Assembly (NCBI GenBank): GCA_947306475.1
Contig: CAMZGS010000008.1
Coordinates: forward strand, 1 to 64,000
DNA: 64,000 nt
Source of the DNA: an uncultured Comamonas sp.
GTDB taxonomy: Bacteria > Pseudomonadota > Gammaproteobacteria > Burkholderiales > Burkholderiaceae_C
Direction: 5' to 3'
Below the pieces are notes generated by a model. The model had not been told where the DNA came from. It was given only the letters and a program-made list of their open reading frames with translations, and did no database searches. Within the stretch, counting starts at the first letter, position 1, and every line of letters begins with the position of its first letter. The position numbers were made by a program, and so were the translations under genes. Of the stretch, positions 30,336 through 39,774 are shown piece after piece.

Positions 30336-32309
30336 CTAGGGCAGGAAGAAGCTCGACGGCCGTGCGCGCAAACGCTGGCGGATGGCGGCGTAGATGCGCG
30401 AGCGCTCTACGCGGTTGATGTTGTGGGCCCGCAGGGCCATGCGGAAGGCAAGGTAAAAGCTCACCATCACGTTCAGCGCTCCGTTGAAGGGCAGCATGGC
30501 CACAGCCCACCAGAACGCGGGTAGTTGCAGCACCGCCTGTCCCAGCGTGGCACAGGCTGCGCCCACTTGTCCGGAGGACAGGGTCACGTGCCGCACTTCC
30601 AGCCCCAGGCCGAAGAACGCGGCTACCGCAGGCGTCAGCCCCAGCATCATGCCCAGCGAGATGTTCGCGGCAAAGCCGGAGATGTTGGTGCGCCAGAAGT
30701 CCCCCCAGCGCTTGGCCCGGGCACGGCCCAACCAGCGGGTGAAGTGGGGGTTATAACGTATCGCTGAATCCAGCTGACGCAAAACGAACCAGTTTTCCAC
30801 CCATCCCGCTATAAGGCTGCTGACAAACAGCAACACCCCGGTATAAGCGGCAAACAGCAGGGACGGCCCCAGCAGATGCAGCGAGTCGAGCACATGCCGC
30901 GCGTATTCCTCATCCAGCGGCGGGTGCCAGATCTGCGCCAGCAGCAGCGACAGCAATAGCGCCGCCGGAAACACCACCAGCACGTTGCCCAGGATGGCCG
31001 CCACCTGCGTGCGCACCAGATTGGCCACTTCATCGACGAACGCCTGCAGCGAGCCGGCATCGTCGTCGCTGGCCTGCATGTCCTTGAGCTTGGCCGCCAT
31101 GGCCGGGGCCGTCATGGCCGGCTGCTTGGTGGCCACCGTCAGGTGCAACAGTTGTATGAGCACAAAGCTGACGGCGTAGTTCACCCCGGCCCAGAAGCCC
31201 CCCCAGAAGGCAGCCCCCGCCACTGCGGCGATGCCGAACTTGAGCAGGGTGGTGAATGCCATGACCAGGCCGCCACCCGCGGCGCGGCGCACCATCTGCA
31301 GGTACTCGCTGCGGTTGTGGCTGATGTAGTGTTCGCCGGTTTCGGCACTGCGCTCGGTCACCTTGGCGGCCAGGAGGGAGGAATTGGTCACCCACAGGTT
31401 GCGCAGACTGCGCCGGTCGCGCCCCACGCTGACAAAGCCGGCCAGCAGGCGCGCCGCTTCCACTTCCGGGTGCTCGCTGGTCAGACAGTCGAGCAGCTGG
31501 CGCACGCGCACGATGCGGGTGCGCAGCTGGCGCACACGGAACACCAGCCCCACCGAGATGCCTTCGGCGGCAAAGTGCTGGTACACCGTGCCGATGGCCG
31601 CGCGGCAGGCATCCAGGCGCTCGCGCAGGCGCTGCTCGGCCTGCTCCAGGCGCTCGGGTGTGCGCAGGCCATGCACCACTTCCAGGCGCAGCTCGTCGGC
31701 ATCGTGGATCAGGGCGTGGAAGGGCTGCTGCTCGCGCGCCTCCTCGCTCATGCGCAGGCGCAGCTCGGGCGAGAAGCCGTGGGCCAGGATCTGCCCGGCG
31801 CAGTAGGTGATGGCGCCCAGCAGCGCATGCTGCCAAAAGCCGATGCCCTGGCTGTTGGGCGGGGTGAGCAGCGCCGCCAGGCGCTGCAGCAGCGGCTCGG
31901 GCAGGGCGCTGAGCCAGCGCGCGTCGAACTCATCGGGCAGGGCAATGGAAAACAGCTCGGCCGCATCGATGGTCTCGGGCGTGCCGGGCAGCAGCTTGAG
32001 GCGCAGGCGGTCGGCCAGCTCGGTGACCATGGCCGTGCGCGGGGCAAAACCGAAATCGGCCAGCAGGGTGGTCAGATCCACCGTGGCGGTAAAGCGCTGC
32101 CACCACAGTTGCAGGCGCAGGCGCAGGGTTTCATCGGCCTCGATGGCCGAGACAAAGGATTCGGCCTTGGCCAGGGCCACTTCGATCGATGGGGCGGCCG
32201 AGCGCATCCATTGCAGCACGTGGATCAGCCACAGGTGGCGCTCGGCCAGCTCGGCATGGGGGTCTAGCTCGGCCAGCAGGCTTTGCAGGTCATGGGTGGT
32301 ACGGCTCAT
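30336..32309 (-). CDS. Polytopic membrane protein of the family annotated as 'site-specific recombinase' (Gcr/COG4389-like)
   Basis: SEEAREQQPFHALIHDADELRLEVVHGLRTPERLEQAEQRLRERLDACRAAI plus several predicted TM segments in the C-terminal half; no tyrosine/serine recombinase motif seen. Confidence 0.7.
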   Translation of the reverse strand: MSRTTHDLQSLLAELDPHAELAERHLWLIHVLQWMRSAAPSIEVALAKAESFVSAIEADETLRLRLQLWWQRFTATVDLTTLLADFGFAPRTAMVTELADRLRLKLLPGTPETIDAAELFSIALPDEFDARWLSALPEPLLQRLAALLTPPNSQGIGFWQHALLGAITYCAGQILAHGFSPELRLRMSEEAREQQPFHALIHDADELRLEVVHGLRTPERLEQAEQRLRERLDACRAAIGTVYQHFAAEGISVGLVFRVRQLRTRIVRVRQLLDCLTSEHPEVEAARLLAGFVSVGRDRRSLRNLWVTNSSLLAAKVTERSAETGEHYISHNRSEYLQMVRRAAGGGLVMAFTTLLKFGIAAVAGAAFWGGFWAGVNYAVSFVLIQLLHLTVATKQPAMTAPAMAAKLKDMQASDDDAGSLQAFVDEVANLVRTQVAAILGNVLVVFPAALLLSLLLAQIWHPPLDEEYARHVLDSLHLLGPSLLFAAYTGVLLFVSSLIAGWVENWFVLRQLDSAIRYNPHFTRWLGRARAKRWGDFWRTNISGFAANISLGMMLGLTPAVAAFFGLGLEVRHVTLSSGQVGAACATLGQAVLQLPAFWWAVAMLPFNGALNVMVSFYLAFRMALRAHNINRVERSRIYAAIRQRLRARPSSFFLP

Positions 32310-32345
32310 AGGAAAACGGGGTTGGGTGGAGCCCCGGCGGGGGCG

Positions 32346-32762
32346 TCAGTGCAGCGTCTGGCCGCCGCGCGAGGAGGATGCGAACTGCTGCGGCAGGGCA
32401 TCGACATCCAGGGTGAAGGCGGCAATGGGGCATTCGAACACTTGCGCCTCTTCGGTGATGCCGACGAAATGCCCTTCCATCTGCCCCTGGGGCGTGGGCA
32501 GCTCGCAGCCGCTGGTGTAGGTGTGGGCTTCGCCGGGTTCCAGTACGGGCTGGCGTCCGGCCACGCCCAGGCCGCGCACTTCCTGGATGGGCACCCCCCG
32601 GTCGTTGCGCACCAGCCAGCGCCGGGCCAGCACCTGCGCCGTGCAGTCGCCGGTGTTGGTGATGGTGACGGTGTACGCGAAACGGTACAACCCTTGCTGC
32701 GGCAAAGACTGTTGGGGCAGGTACTGGACGTGGACGTCCACGACGAAGGGGTTTGCAGCCAT
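32346..32762 (-). CDS. apaG: ApaG protein
   Basis: YRFAYTVTITNTGDCTAQVLARRWLVRND...GVAGRQPVLEPGEAHTYTSGCELPTPQGQMEGHF. Confidence 0.94.
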   Translation of the reverse strand: MAANPFVVDVHVQYLPQQSLPQQGLYRFAYTVTITNTGDCTAQVLARRWLVRNDRGVPIQEVRGLGVAGRQPVLEPGEAHTYTSGCELPTPQGQMEGHFVGITEEAQVFECPIAAFTLDVDALPQQFASSSRGGQTLH

Positions 32763-32814
32763 AGCGCGCAATGGTAAAGCACTGCCCTGACCAAACTGCG
32801 ACAATCGCCGCCCT

Positions 32815-33510
32815 ATGAGCAGCAACACCCCCACCACCTACCGCATCGCCCCATCCATCCTGTCGGCCGACTTTGCCCGTCTGGGCGAGGAAGTGCGCAC
32901 CGTCATTGCCGCCGGTGCCGACTGGATCCACTTCGACGTGATGGACAACCACTACGTGCCCAACCTGACCTTCGGCCCCATGGTCTGCCAGGCCCTGAAG
33001 CCGCACGCCGTGACGCCTGCCGGTCAGTCGGTGCCCATCGACGTGCACCTGATGGTGCAGCCCGTCGATGCCCTGGCCCAGGCCTTTGCCCAGGCGGGCG
33101 CCGACTACATCAGCTTCCATCCCGATGCCAGCGCGCATGTGCACCGCAGCATCCAGGCCATCAAGGCCGCCGGCTGCAAGCCCGGCCTGGTGTTCAACCC
33201 GGCGATGCCACTGGACGTGCTCGACTGGGTGATAGAGGATGTTGATCTGGTTCTGCTCATGAGCGTCAACCCCGGCTTTGGCGGCCAGAGCTTCATCGAC
33301 AGCACCTTGCGCAAGGTGGAAGCGGCGCGCAAGCGCATCGACGCCTGTGGCAAGGACATTCGTCTGGAAGTGGATGGCGGCATCAAGGCCAGCAACATCC
33401 GCGCCGTGGCCGATGCCGGGGCCGACACCTTTGTGGCGGGCAGCGCCATCTTTGGCAAGCCGGACTACCGAGCAGAAATCGAAGCTATGCGCGCACAACT
33501 GGCGCGGTAA
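32815..33510 (+). CDS. rpe: Ribulose-phosphate 3-epimerase
   Basis: [63 protein letters not shown]. Confidence 0.97.
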   Translation: MSSNTPTTYRIAPSILSADFARLGEEVRTVIAAGADWIHFDVMDNHYVPNLTFGPMVCQALKPHAVTPAGQSVPIDVHLMVQPVDALAQAFAQAGADYISFHPDASAHVHRSIQAIKAAGCKPGLVFNPAMPLDVLDWVIEDVDLVLLMSVNPGFGGQSFIDSTLRKVEAARKRIDACGKDIRLEVDGGIKASNIRAVADAGADTFVAGSAIFGKPDYRAEIEAMRAQLAR

Positions 33511-33568
33511 TCAGGTTGTTTTTGGTCTGAAAACCTTGCTGGACAGGCGCAAGCAGCTATTTTTTCAA
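33509..33568 (-). repeat. Solo copy of the dispersed AGCT-head element
   Basis: On the minus strand AGCTGCTTGCGCCTGTCCAGCAAGGTTTTCAGACCAAAAACAACCTGATT; starts at the rpe stop. Confidence 0.65.
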
Positions 33569-33602
33569 TAGAAGCGCCGTGGCGCTGCACGAAAGGGTGC
33601 CT

Positions 33603-34421
33603 ATGAAACTTTCCCTGCCCTCCCGCTTGTCCAGGGCGTTTGGTTGTCTGCTGCTGGCCGTCTGGGGCAGCAGTGCGCCGGCTGCCGAGCCGGCCACGGA
33701 CCACCTGGCGCACATCCAGTCCAGTGGTCAGGTGCGCGTGTGTATCTGGCCGGATTACTACAGCATCTCGCTGCGCGATCCGCGCACGCAGCAGCTGCAG
33801 GGCATCGACATCGATCTGGCGCAGGAACTGGGCCGCGACCTGGGCGTGCGCGTGCAGTTCGTGGACAGCTCGTTTGCCAGGCTGGCGCCCGACCTGCTGG
33901 AGGAACGCTGCGACGTGGCCATGTTTGCCATCGGCATCACCCCGCAGCGCCAGCAGCAGCTGCGCTTCACGCGCCCCTACCTGGCCAGCGACGTGATGGC
34001 CATCACCACGCGCAGCAACCGCAAGATCCGCAGCTGGGCCGACATCGACCGGCCCGGCATCGTGGTGGCGGTGGCCAAGGGCACGCTGCACGAGCCGCTC
34101 ATGCGCGAGCGCCTGCGGCACGCCCAGCTCTCGACGCCCGAGACGCCGCACGCGCGCGAGCAGGAAGTGCTCTCCGGCCGGGCCGACGTCTTCATGACCG
34201 ATTTCCCCTATTCGCGCCGCATGCTGGAGACCACCGACTGGGCGCGGCTGGTGACGCCGCCCAGCACCTACCACATCACCTCCTACGCCTGGGCGGTCAA
34301 GCCCGGCGACGATGCCTGGCACGCACGCCTGGAGCAGTTCATGCAGACCATCAAGCGCGATGGCCGTCTGCTGGCAGCGGCGCGCAAGCACAAGCTCGAT
34401 CCCATCGTGGTACTGGACTGA
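33603..34421 (+). CDS. Periplasmic substrate-binding protein (SBP_bac_3 amino-acid-type)
   Basis: Signal peptide; VRVCIWPDYYSISLRDPRTQQLQGIDIDLAQELGRDLGVRVQFVDSSF; FAIGITPQRQQQLRFTRPYLASDVMAI. Confidence 0.9.
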   Translation: MKLSLPSRLSRAFGCLLLAVWGSSAPAAEPATDHLAHIQSSGQVRVCIWPDYYSISLRDPRTQQLQGIDIDLAQELGRDLGVRVQFVDSSFARLAPDLLEERCDVAMFAIGITPQRQQQLRFTRPYLASDVMAITTRSNRKIRSWADIDRPGIVVAVAKGTLHEPLMRERLRHAQLSTPETPHAREQEVLSGRADVFMTDFPYSRRMLETTDWARLVTPPSTYHITSYAWAVKPGDDAWHARLEQFMQTIKRDGRLLAAARKHKLDPIVVLD

Positions 34422-34429
34422 GGGGCTGC

Positions 34430-37156
34430 ATGCCGGATCCCATCCTGCCTCCCTTGACCCCGACGGGCGCCCAGGCCAGCGCGCCCCGGCGCCTGACGCG
34501 CAGCACGCTGGTGCTGCTGATCGGCCTGCAATTGCTGCTGGCGCTGACGGTGGCTGCCGGCGTCTGGGCCGTCAGCTCCCACCTGCGCCACCTGATGCTG
34601 CAGGACATGCTGAGCCATGCCCGGGTGCAGACCCATAACCTGGAGGATCGCCTGTCGCAAAGCTTTCAGTTGCTGCAGATGCACCTGCAGGCGCTGACGG
34701 TGGAGCACCCTGCGCTGGAGCCGACGCAGCAGCATCTGCAGGCGGAGCTGGTGGCGCTGCAGCGCAAGCTGCCCTATATCCGCTCGCTGTCGGTGCTGGA
34801 TGCGCAGGGGCGCATCGTTGCCAGCACCCAGGAGGCCAACCTGGGCCGCAGCCTGCAGCTGGAGCCGCTGCTGCCCCAGATGGCGGAAGGCACGGCCGGC
34901 GTGCTGCGCTTTGGTCACCCCTGGCGCGGGCGCGATTTTGCCGATGGCAGCCCCTGGCCGCGCACGCAGCAGGACCAGCCGGTGACCGATACGGGCTTCT
35001 TCCCTGTCGTGCTGGTGCTGCCCGATGCGCCGCAGTGGGCACTGGTGGCCGCCATCAACAGCGACTATTTCATCAATCTGGCACCGGGCCGCCAGGTGGA
35101 GGCCACGCCGCTGCAGTACAGCATCTACCTGGACGATGGCACGCTGTTGTTTTCCAGCGCCCCCGATGAACAGCCGGGCGTGGTGCTGCCCCAGGCACAG
35201 CGGCTGGCACAGGTGCTGGAGCACAAGGTCGGCACTGCCCAGTGGCCCATGCTTGACGGCGGCGGCGGGGGCCGTGGCGATGTCCAGCTGGCGGCCTTTC
35301 GCGTCTCGCGCAGCCACCCCTGGTTTGTGCTGTCGCAGGCCTCCAGCCGCGATGTGCTGCTGCCCTGGCAGGGGCAGGTGCGCAATCTGGCTCTAGGGGC
35401 GCTGACTCTGGTGGCGGTACTGCTGCTGGTGACCGGTGCCCTGACCCGGCGCGTGCAGCGTACGCTGGCGCGCGAAGAGCACTATATGGAACAAAGCAGC
35501 CTGGCAGCCAGCGTGTTCCTGCACACCAGCGATCTGATTGCCATCACCGATGCCCAGGGGCAGGTGGTGGCGGTGAACCCGGCGTTCGAGCGGGGCATGG
35601 GCTTCGAAGCACAGGAGGTGCTCGGGCGCCGGGTGGGGGAGTGGGCGCCGGGGCGCGCTGCGCCAACCGCCTTTGCCGAGCTGTGGGCCACCCTGGGCAG
35701 CCGCAGCACCTGGCAGGGCGAGGTGCAGGAGCGGCGCAAGGACGGCAGCGTGCTCACCGGCCTGCTGGCCGTCAATGCCGTCCGCGACCATGAGGGGCGG
35801 GTGGTGAACTACGTCGGCGTGCTGCGCGATCTCTCGCGCCTGCATGCGGACGCGGCCACCATCCGCAAGCTCTCGCTTGCGGTGGAGCAAAGCCCGACCA
35901 GCATCGTCATCACCTCGACCGCACCGGCCATCGAATACGCCAACCCGCAGTTCTACCGCTCCACCGGCTATACGCCGCAGGAGGTGCTGGGCGTCAACCC
36001 GAACGTGCTGCGCTCGGGGCAGACGCCTGCCGCCACCTACGAAGCCATGTGGGCCGCATTGCGTGCCGGCCAGGTCTGGCGCGGTGAATTCGTCAACCGG
36101 CGCAAGGACGGCAGCCTCTACGCCGAAAGCGCCATCGTCGCGCCGCTGATCGATGCCGCCGGGCGCACCACCCATTACCTGGGCATCAAGCAGGACATCA
36201 CGGCCCAGAAAGAGGCGGAAAAGGCCCTGCGTCTGGCGGCCAGCGTCGTGGCACAGACGCACGATGGCGTCATGGTGTGCGACGCACAGCTGCGCATCAT
36301 CGACGTCAACCCCGCCTTCACCCGCATCACCGGCTACAGCGCCGAACAGGTACTGGGCAGAAAGCCCAGCTTTCTGTCGGCAGGCAGCAAGAACGGCGAG
36401 TGCTATCCCGCCGTGTGGGAGGCACTGCAGGCCAAGGGCTACTGGCAGGGCGAATTCTGGAACCGGCGCAGCGACGGCAGCACCTATGTGGCTGCCAGCA
36501 CGCTCAACGCCGTGTGCGACGAGCATGGGCAGGTGACGCACTACGTCAGCGTGTTCTCGGACGCCACGCAGCGCAAGCACCAGGAGCAGTATCTGGAACA
36601 GCTGGCCCATTTCGACCCCCTGACGCGTCTGCCCAATCGTGCCCTGCTGGCCGACCGTCTGGCCCAGGCCATGGCGCGCACCGTGCGCGAGCAGGGGCGG
36701 CTGGGGGTGTGCTTCATGGACCTGGATGGCTTCAAGGCCGTCAACGACACCCACGGCCACGAGTCTGGCGACGAGCTGCTGGTGACGGTGGCACGGCGTC
36801 TGGAGGCCAATGTGCGCGCCGACGACACCGTGGCACGGCTGGGGGGCGATGAGTTTGTCATCCTGCTCAACAACCTGGGCAGCCTGGACGAATGCGAGCG
36901 CGCCGCCACGCGCCTGCTGCGGGCGGTGCGCGAGCCGATCGTGCTCAGCAACGGCCACACCGTGCAGGTGGGCGGCAGCATGGGCATTTCCCTGCATCCG
37001 CGCGACGGTCTGGATGGTGACACCCTGCTGCGTTACGCCGACCAGGCCATGTACCAGGCCAAGCAGGGGGGGCGCAACCGCTGGGTGTTCTACAACCCGG
37101 AGATGGCCGACACGCCCAGCAGCGCGCGCCTGATCGAGCCGCAAGCACCCCAATAA
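34430..37156 (+). CDS. Diguanylate cyclase with two TMs, periplasmic sensor, PAS domains and GGDEF domain
   Basis: VARLGGDEFVILLNN with RADD I-site 5 aa upstream; repeated PAS/PAC segments (VNPAFERGMGF, YANPQFYRSTGY, VNPAFTRITGY); 8 nt after the SBP gene. Upstream ORF extension overlaps SBP and is rejected. Confidence 0.93.
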   Translation: MPDPILPPLTPTGAQASAPRRLTRSTLVLLIGLQLLLALTVAAGVWAVSSHLRHLMLQDMLSHARVQTHNLEDRLSQSFQLLQMHLQALTVEHPALEPTQQHLQAELVALQRKLPYIRSLSVLDAQGRIVASTQEANLGRSLQLEPLLPQMAEGTAGVLRFGHPWRGRDFADGSPWPRTQQDQPVTDTGFFPVVLVLPDAPQWALVAAINSDYFINLAPGRQVEATPLQYSIYLDDGTLLFSSAPDEQPGVVLPQAQRLAQVLEHKVGTAQWPMLDGGGGGRGDVQLAAFRVSRSHPWFVLSQASSRDVLLPWQGQVRNLALGALTLVAVLLLVTGALTRRVQRTLAREEHYMEQSSLAASVFLHTSDLIAITDAQGQVVAVNPAFERGMGFEAQEVLGRRVGEWAPGRAAPTAFAELWATLGSRSTWQGEVQERRKDGSVLTGLLAVNAVRDHEGRVVNYVGVLRDLSRLHADAATIRKLSLAVEQSPTSIVITSTAPAIEYANPQFYRSTGYTPQEVLGVNPNVLRSGQTPAATYEAMWAALRAGQVWRGEFVNRRKDGSLYAESAIVAPLIDAAGRTTHYLGIKQDITAQKEAEKALRLAASVVAQTHDGVMVCDAQLRIIDVNPAFTRITGYSAEQVLGRKPSFLSAGSKNGECYPAVWEALQAKGYWQGEFWNRRSDGSTYVAASTLNAVCDEHGQVTHYVSVFSDATQRKHQEQYLEQLAHFDPLTRLPNRALLADRLAQAMARTVREQGRLGVCFMDLDGFKAVNDTHGHESGDELLVTVARRLEANVRADDTVARLGGDEFVILLNNLGSLDECERAATRLLRAVREPIVLSNGHTVQVGGSMGISLHPRDGLDGDTLLRYADQAMYQAKQGGRNRWVFYNPEMADTPSSARLIEPQAPQ

Positions 37157-37212
37157 AATCAAGGTTTTTGCCTGCCAGCGCTTGCCCGGCAAGCGTTGGC
37201 AGCTATCTATTC
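37152..37212 (-). repeat. Solo copy of the dispersed AGCT-head element
   Basis: On the minus strand AGCTGCCAACGCTTGCCGGGCAAGCGCTGGCAGGCAAAAACCTTGATTTT; starts at the end of the DGC gene. Confidence 0.6.
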
Positions 37213-37222
37213 AGGACTGAAC

Positions 37223-37924
37223 ATGCAACTGCACATCACAACCACCGCCGCCACGTTGCAGGTGGATGCCGTCATGCTGGATCTGGACGGCACCCTGGTG
37301 AACACCCTGGGCGACTTTGCCCAGGCACTCAACCGCATGCTGCTTGATCTGGCGCTGCCTGCCATCGATGCCCGGGTGATCAAGCACATGGTGGGCAAGG
37401 GCACGGAGCACTTGCTGCGCTCGGTGCTGGCGCATGTGGGTGTGGCCGATGTGGATGCGCGGTACGCCGAGGCCTGGCAGCGCTATGAACACCACTACCT
37501 GCAGCTCAACGGGCAGTTTTCCGAGCTGTATGCCGGGGTGGCAGAAGGTGTGCAGGCCCTGGCGGCTGCCGGTGTGCCGCTGGCGTGCCTGACCAACAAG
37601 CCCCTGGCCTTTGCCCGGCCGCTGCTGCGCGCCAAGGGGCTGGAAAAGTTCTTTCAGCACGTCTTTGGCGGCGACTCGTTTGCGCAGAAAAAGCCGCATC
37701 CGCTGCCGCTGCTGGAAACCTGCAAGGCGCTAGGCTCCGCGCCCGAGCGCACGCTCATGGTGGGCGACTCCAGCAACGATGCCCAGGCCGCCCAGGCTGC
37801 CGGCTGCCCGGTGGTGTTGATGACCTATGGCTTCAACCACGGCCAGCCCATCCAGGCCGTGCCGGCGCTGGCGCATCTGGATGCGCTGACGCAGTTGCGG
37901 GCGCTGGCGGATCAGCCGGTCTGA
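37223..37924 (+). CDS. gph: Phosphoglycolate phosphatase (HAD superfamily)
   Basis: VMLDLDGTLVNTLGDFAQALN, CLTNKPLAFARPLL, MVGDSSNDAQAAQAAG. Confidence 0.93.
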   Translation: MQLHITTTAATLQVDAVMLDLDGTLVNTLGDFAQALNRMLLDLALPAIDARVIKHMVGKGTEHLLRSVLAHVGVADVDARYAEAWQRYEHHYLQLNGQFSELYAGVAEGVQALAAAGVPLACLTNKPLAFARPLLRAKGLEKFFQHVFGGDSFAQKKPHPLPLLETCKALGSAPERTLMVGDSSNDAQAAQAAGCPVVLMTYGFNHGQPIQAVPALAHLDALTQLRALADQPV

Positions 37925-37939
37925 AGGCGTGGCGCCGCC

Positions 37940-39709
37940 TCAGAACGACTCCCAGGCATCGCCGTCGGCGTCGTTGGCAGCGGCCTTGGCGCTGCGTGGT
38001 GGCGGGGGTGTCAGGGCCGCGGGCTTGGCCGCAGTTGGTGTGGCAGATTGGGGGGGCTTGGCCGAATGCTCCGCTTTCAGGCTGGAGGTCGAGGCAGCAC
38101 GTGCTGCGCTGACCACGGGCCTGGGGGCTGCTGCAGGAGGTGGTGTGGCTGGACGCGCCGCACGGCTGGACTCGTCCAGCTGGAAGAAGTCCATCACCTG
38201 CACCAGCTGCGCGGCCTGGTGGCGCAGGCTGTCGGCAGCGGCGGCACTTTCCTCGACCAGGGCGGCATTCTGCTGCGTGACCTGATCCATCTGCGTGATG
38301 GCCTGGCCCACCTGCAGCACGCCCGCGCTTTGCTCGCGGCTGGCGGCGCTGATCTCGCCCATGATGTCGGTGACGCGGCGGATGGCGTTGACCATCTCCT
38401 GCATGGAGGCGCCGGTGCGGTCGGCCAGCTGCGAGCCTTGCTCCACGCGCTGCATGCTGGTGTCGATCAGCTGCTTGATCTCCTTGGCCGCGTCCGAGCT
38501 GCGACCGGCCAGGGCGCGCACTTCCCCGGCCACCACGGCAAAGCCGCGGCCCTGCTCGCCAGCACGGGCAGCCTCCACGGCAGCGTTCAGGGCCAGGATG
38601 TTGGTCTGGAAGGCGATGCCGTCGATCACGTTGATGATGTCGGCAATGCGGCGGCTGTTTTCCCGGATGCCGTGCATGGCGGTGACCATTTCATCGACTA
38701 CGGCGCCGCTCTGGCTGGCGACGTTGCTGGCGCTGACGGCCAGCTGGTTGGCCTGCGCGGCGTTGTCGGCGTTCTGGCGCACCGTGGAGCCCAGCTGCTC
38801 CATGGAGGCGGCGGTTTGCTGCAGGGCGCTGGCCTGCTGTTCGGTGCGCTCGGACAGGTCGTGGTTGCCCTGGGCAATCTGGGTGCTGGCCGTAGCCACG
38901 CTGTCTGCGTTGTGGCGCACGCTGGCCACGATTTCCATCAGCTTGCTCTGCATGGCGTGCAGGGCGTGCAGCAGCTCGGCAGTTTCATCCCGGCCCTGGG
39001 TCGTGATGGTGCGGGAGAGCTGGCCTTCGGCAATGGCTTCGGCGTGGCGTACGGCGTGCGCCAGCGGGGTGGTGATGGAGCGCGCCAGGGCGAGGGCGGC
39101 GGCAATGCCCAGCGTCAGCGCCAGGCCCAGCCCGGCCAGCAGCACGATCTGGCCCTGGCGTGCCTTGTTCAGGGCGCTGTCGCGCGCTGCGCCGTATGCC
39201 TGGTACTGGTGGGCGGTGAAGTCCTCCAGCGACTGGTTGTAGGCCTGTGCCAGGGGCAGCAGCTCACGCTCCACGGCGCTGGAGACATCCTCCAGCGCGG
39301 CCTTGCGCTCCAGCAGCGCAGCGCGCGGCCCACGGTAGGCTTCGCGGCGCTTGCCGATCTCGGCAAACAGGGCGTGGTCCCGCTCGGTGCGCAGCAGGCT
39401 CTCGACCTTCTTCTGCGCCTCGCTGATGCGCGCGGAGGTGGCGTCCACCTCGGCCTTCCAGCCATGCATGAAGCTGGCGTCCGCATTGAGCAGGATGGCG
39501 CGGGTGCGGATCCAGTTCTGTGCCACCGCCTCCTGCCACTGCATGGTGACGCGCAGGCGCTCGGTGTCCTGCGTGGTCATGGTCTGCATGGCGTTGATCA
39601 TGTCCTGCAGGCGCCAGATGCCGGCCACTGAAACCAGCGCCATGATGAGAAGGATCAGGCCAAAGCCAAGGTTCAGGCGGGTGCCGACTTTCAGATTGCT
39701 CAGTTGCAT
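37940..39709 (-). CDS. Methyl-accepting chemotaxis protein with four-helix-bundle sensor and C-terminal AWESF tail
   Basis: MQLSNLKVGTRLNLGFGLILLIMALVSVAGIW; hairpin [51 protein letters not shown]; Ala/Pro-rich linker then DAWESF. Confidence 0.95.
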   Translation of the reverse strand: MQLSNLKVGTRLNLGFGLILLIMALVSVAGIWRLQDMINAMQTMTTQDTERLRVTMQWQEAVAQNWIRTRAILLNADASFMHGWKAEVDATSARISEAQKKVESLLRTERDHALFAEIGKRREAYRGPRAALLERKAALEDVSSAVERELLPLAQAYNQSLEDFTAHQYQAYGAARDSALNKARQGQIVLLAGLGLALTLGIAAALALARSITTPLAHAVRHAEAIAEGQLSRTITTQGRDETAELLHALHAMQSKLMEIVASVRHNADSVATASTQIAQGNHDLSERTEQQASALQQTAASMEQLGSTVRQNADNAAQANQLAVSASNVASQSGAVVDEMVTAMHGIRENSRRIADIINVIDGIAFQTNILALNAAVEAARAGEQGRGFAVVAGEVRALAGRSSDAAKEIKQLIDTSMQRVEQGSQLADRTGASMQEMVNAIRRVTDIMGEISAASREQSAGVLQVGQAITQMDQVTQQNAALVEESAAAADSLRHQAAQLVQVMDFFQLDESSRAARPATPPPAAAPRPVVSAARAASTSSLKAEHSAKPPQSATPTAAKPAALTPPPPRSAKAAANDADGDAWESF

Positions 39710-39774
39710 GGCCAATACTTTCTCTGTCAGGGGAGGGAGGAAGGGGTGGCGGCCGCTCTGCCGCCTGCGTCTGT

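Noticed and set aside
30336-32309. Interpreting the 'site-specific recombinase' family gene as evidence for a mobile element
   Set aside because: No flanking repeats, attachment sites or cargo; neighbours are ordinary genes and the protein looks membrane-embedded.
33644-34429. N-terminal 262-codon extension of the 1170-aa GGDEF ORF
   Set aside because: Overlaps the well-supported SBP gene in another frame and has out-of-frame composition; the real start is near ATG 34430.
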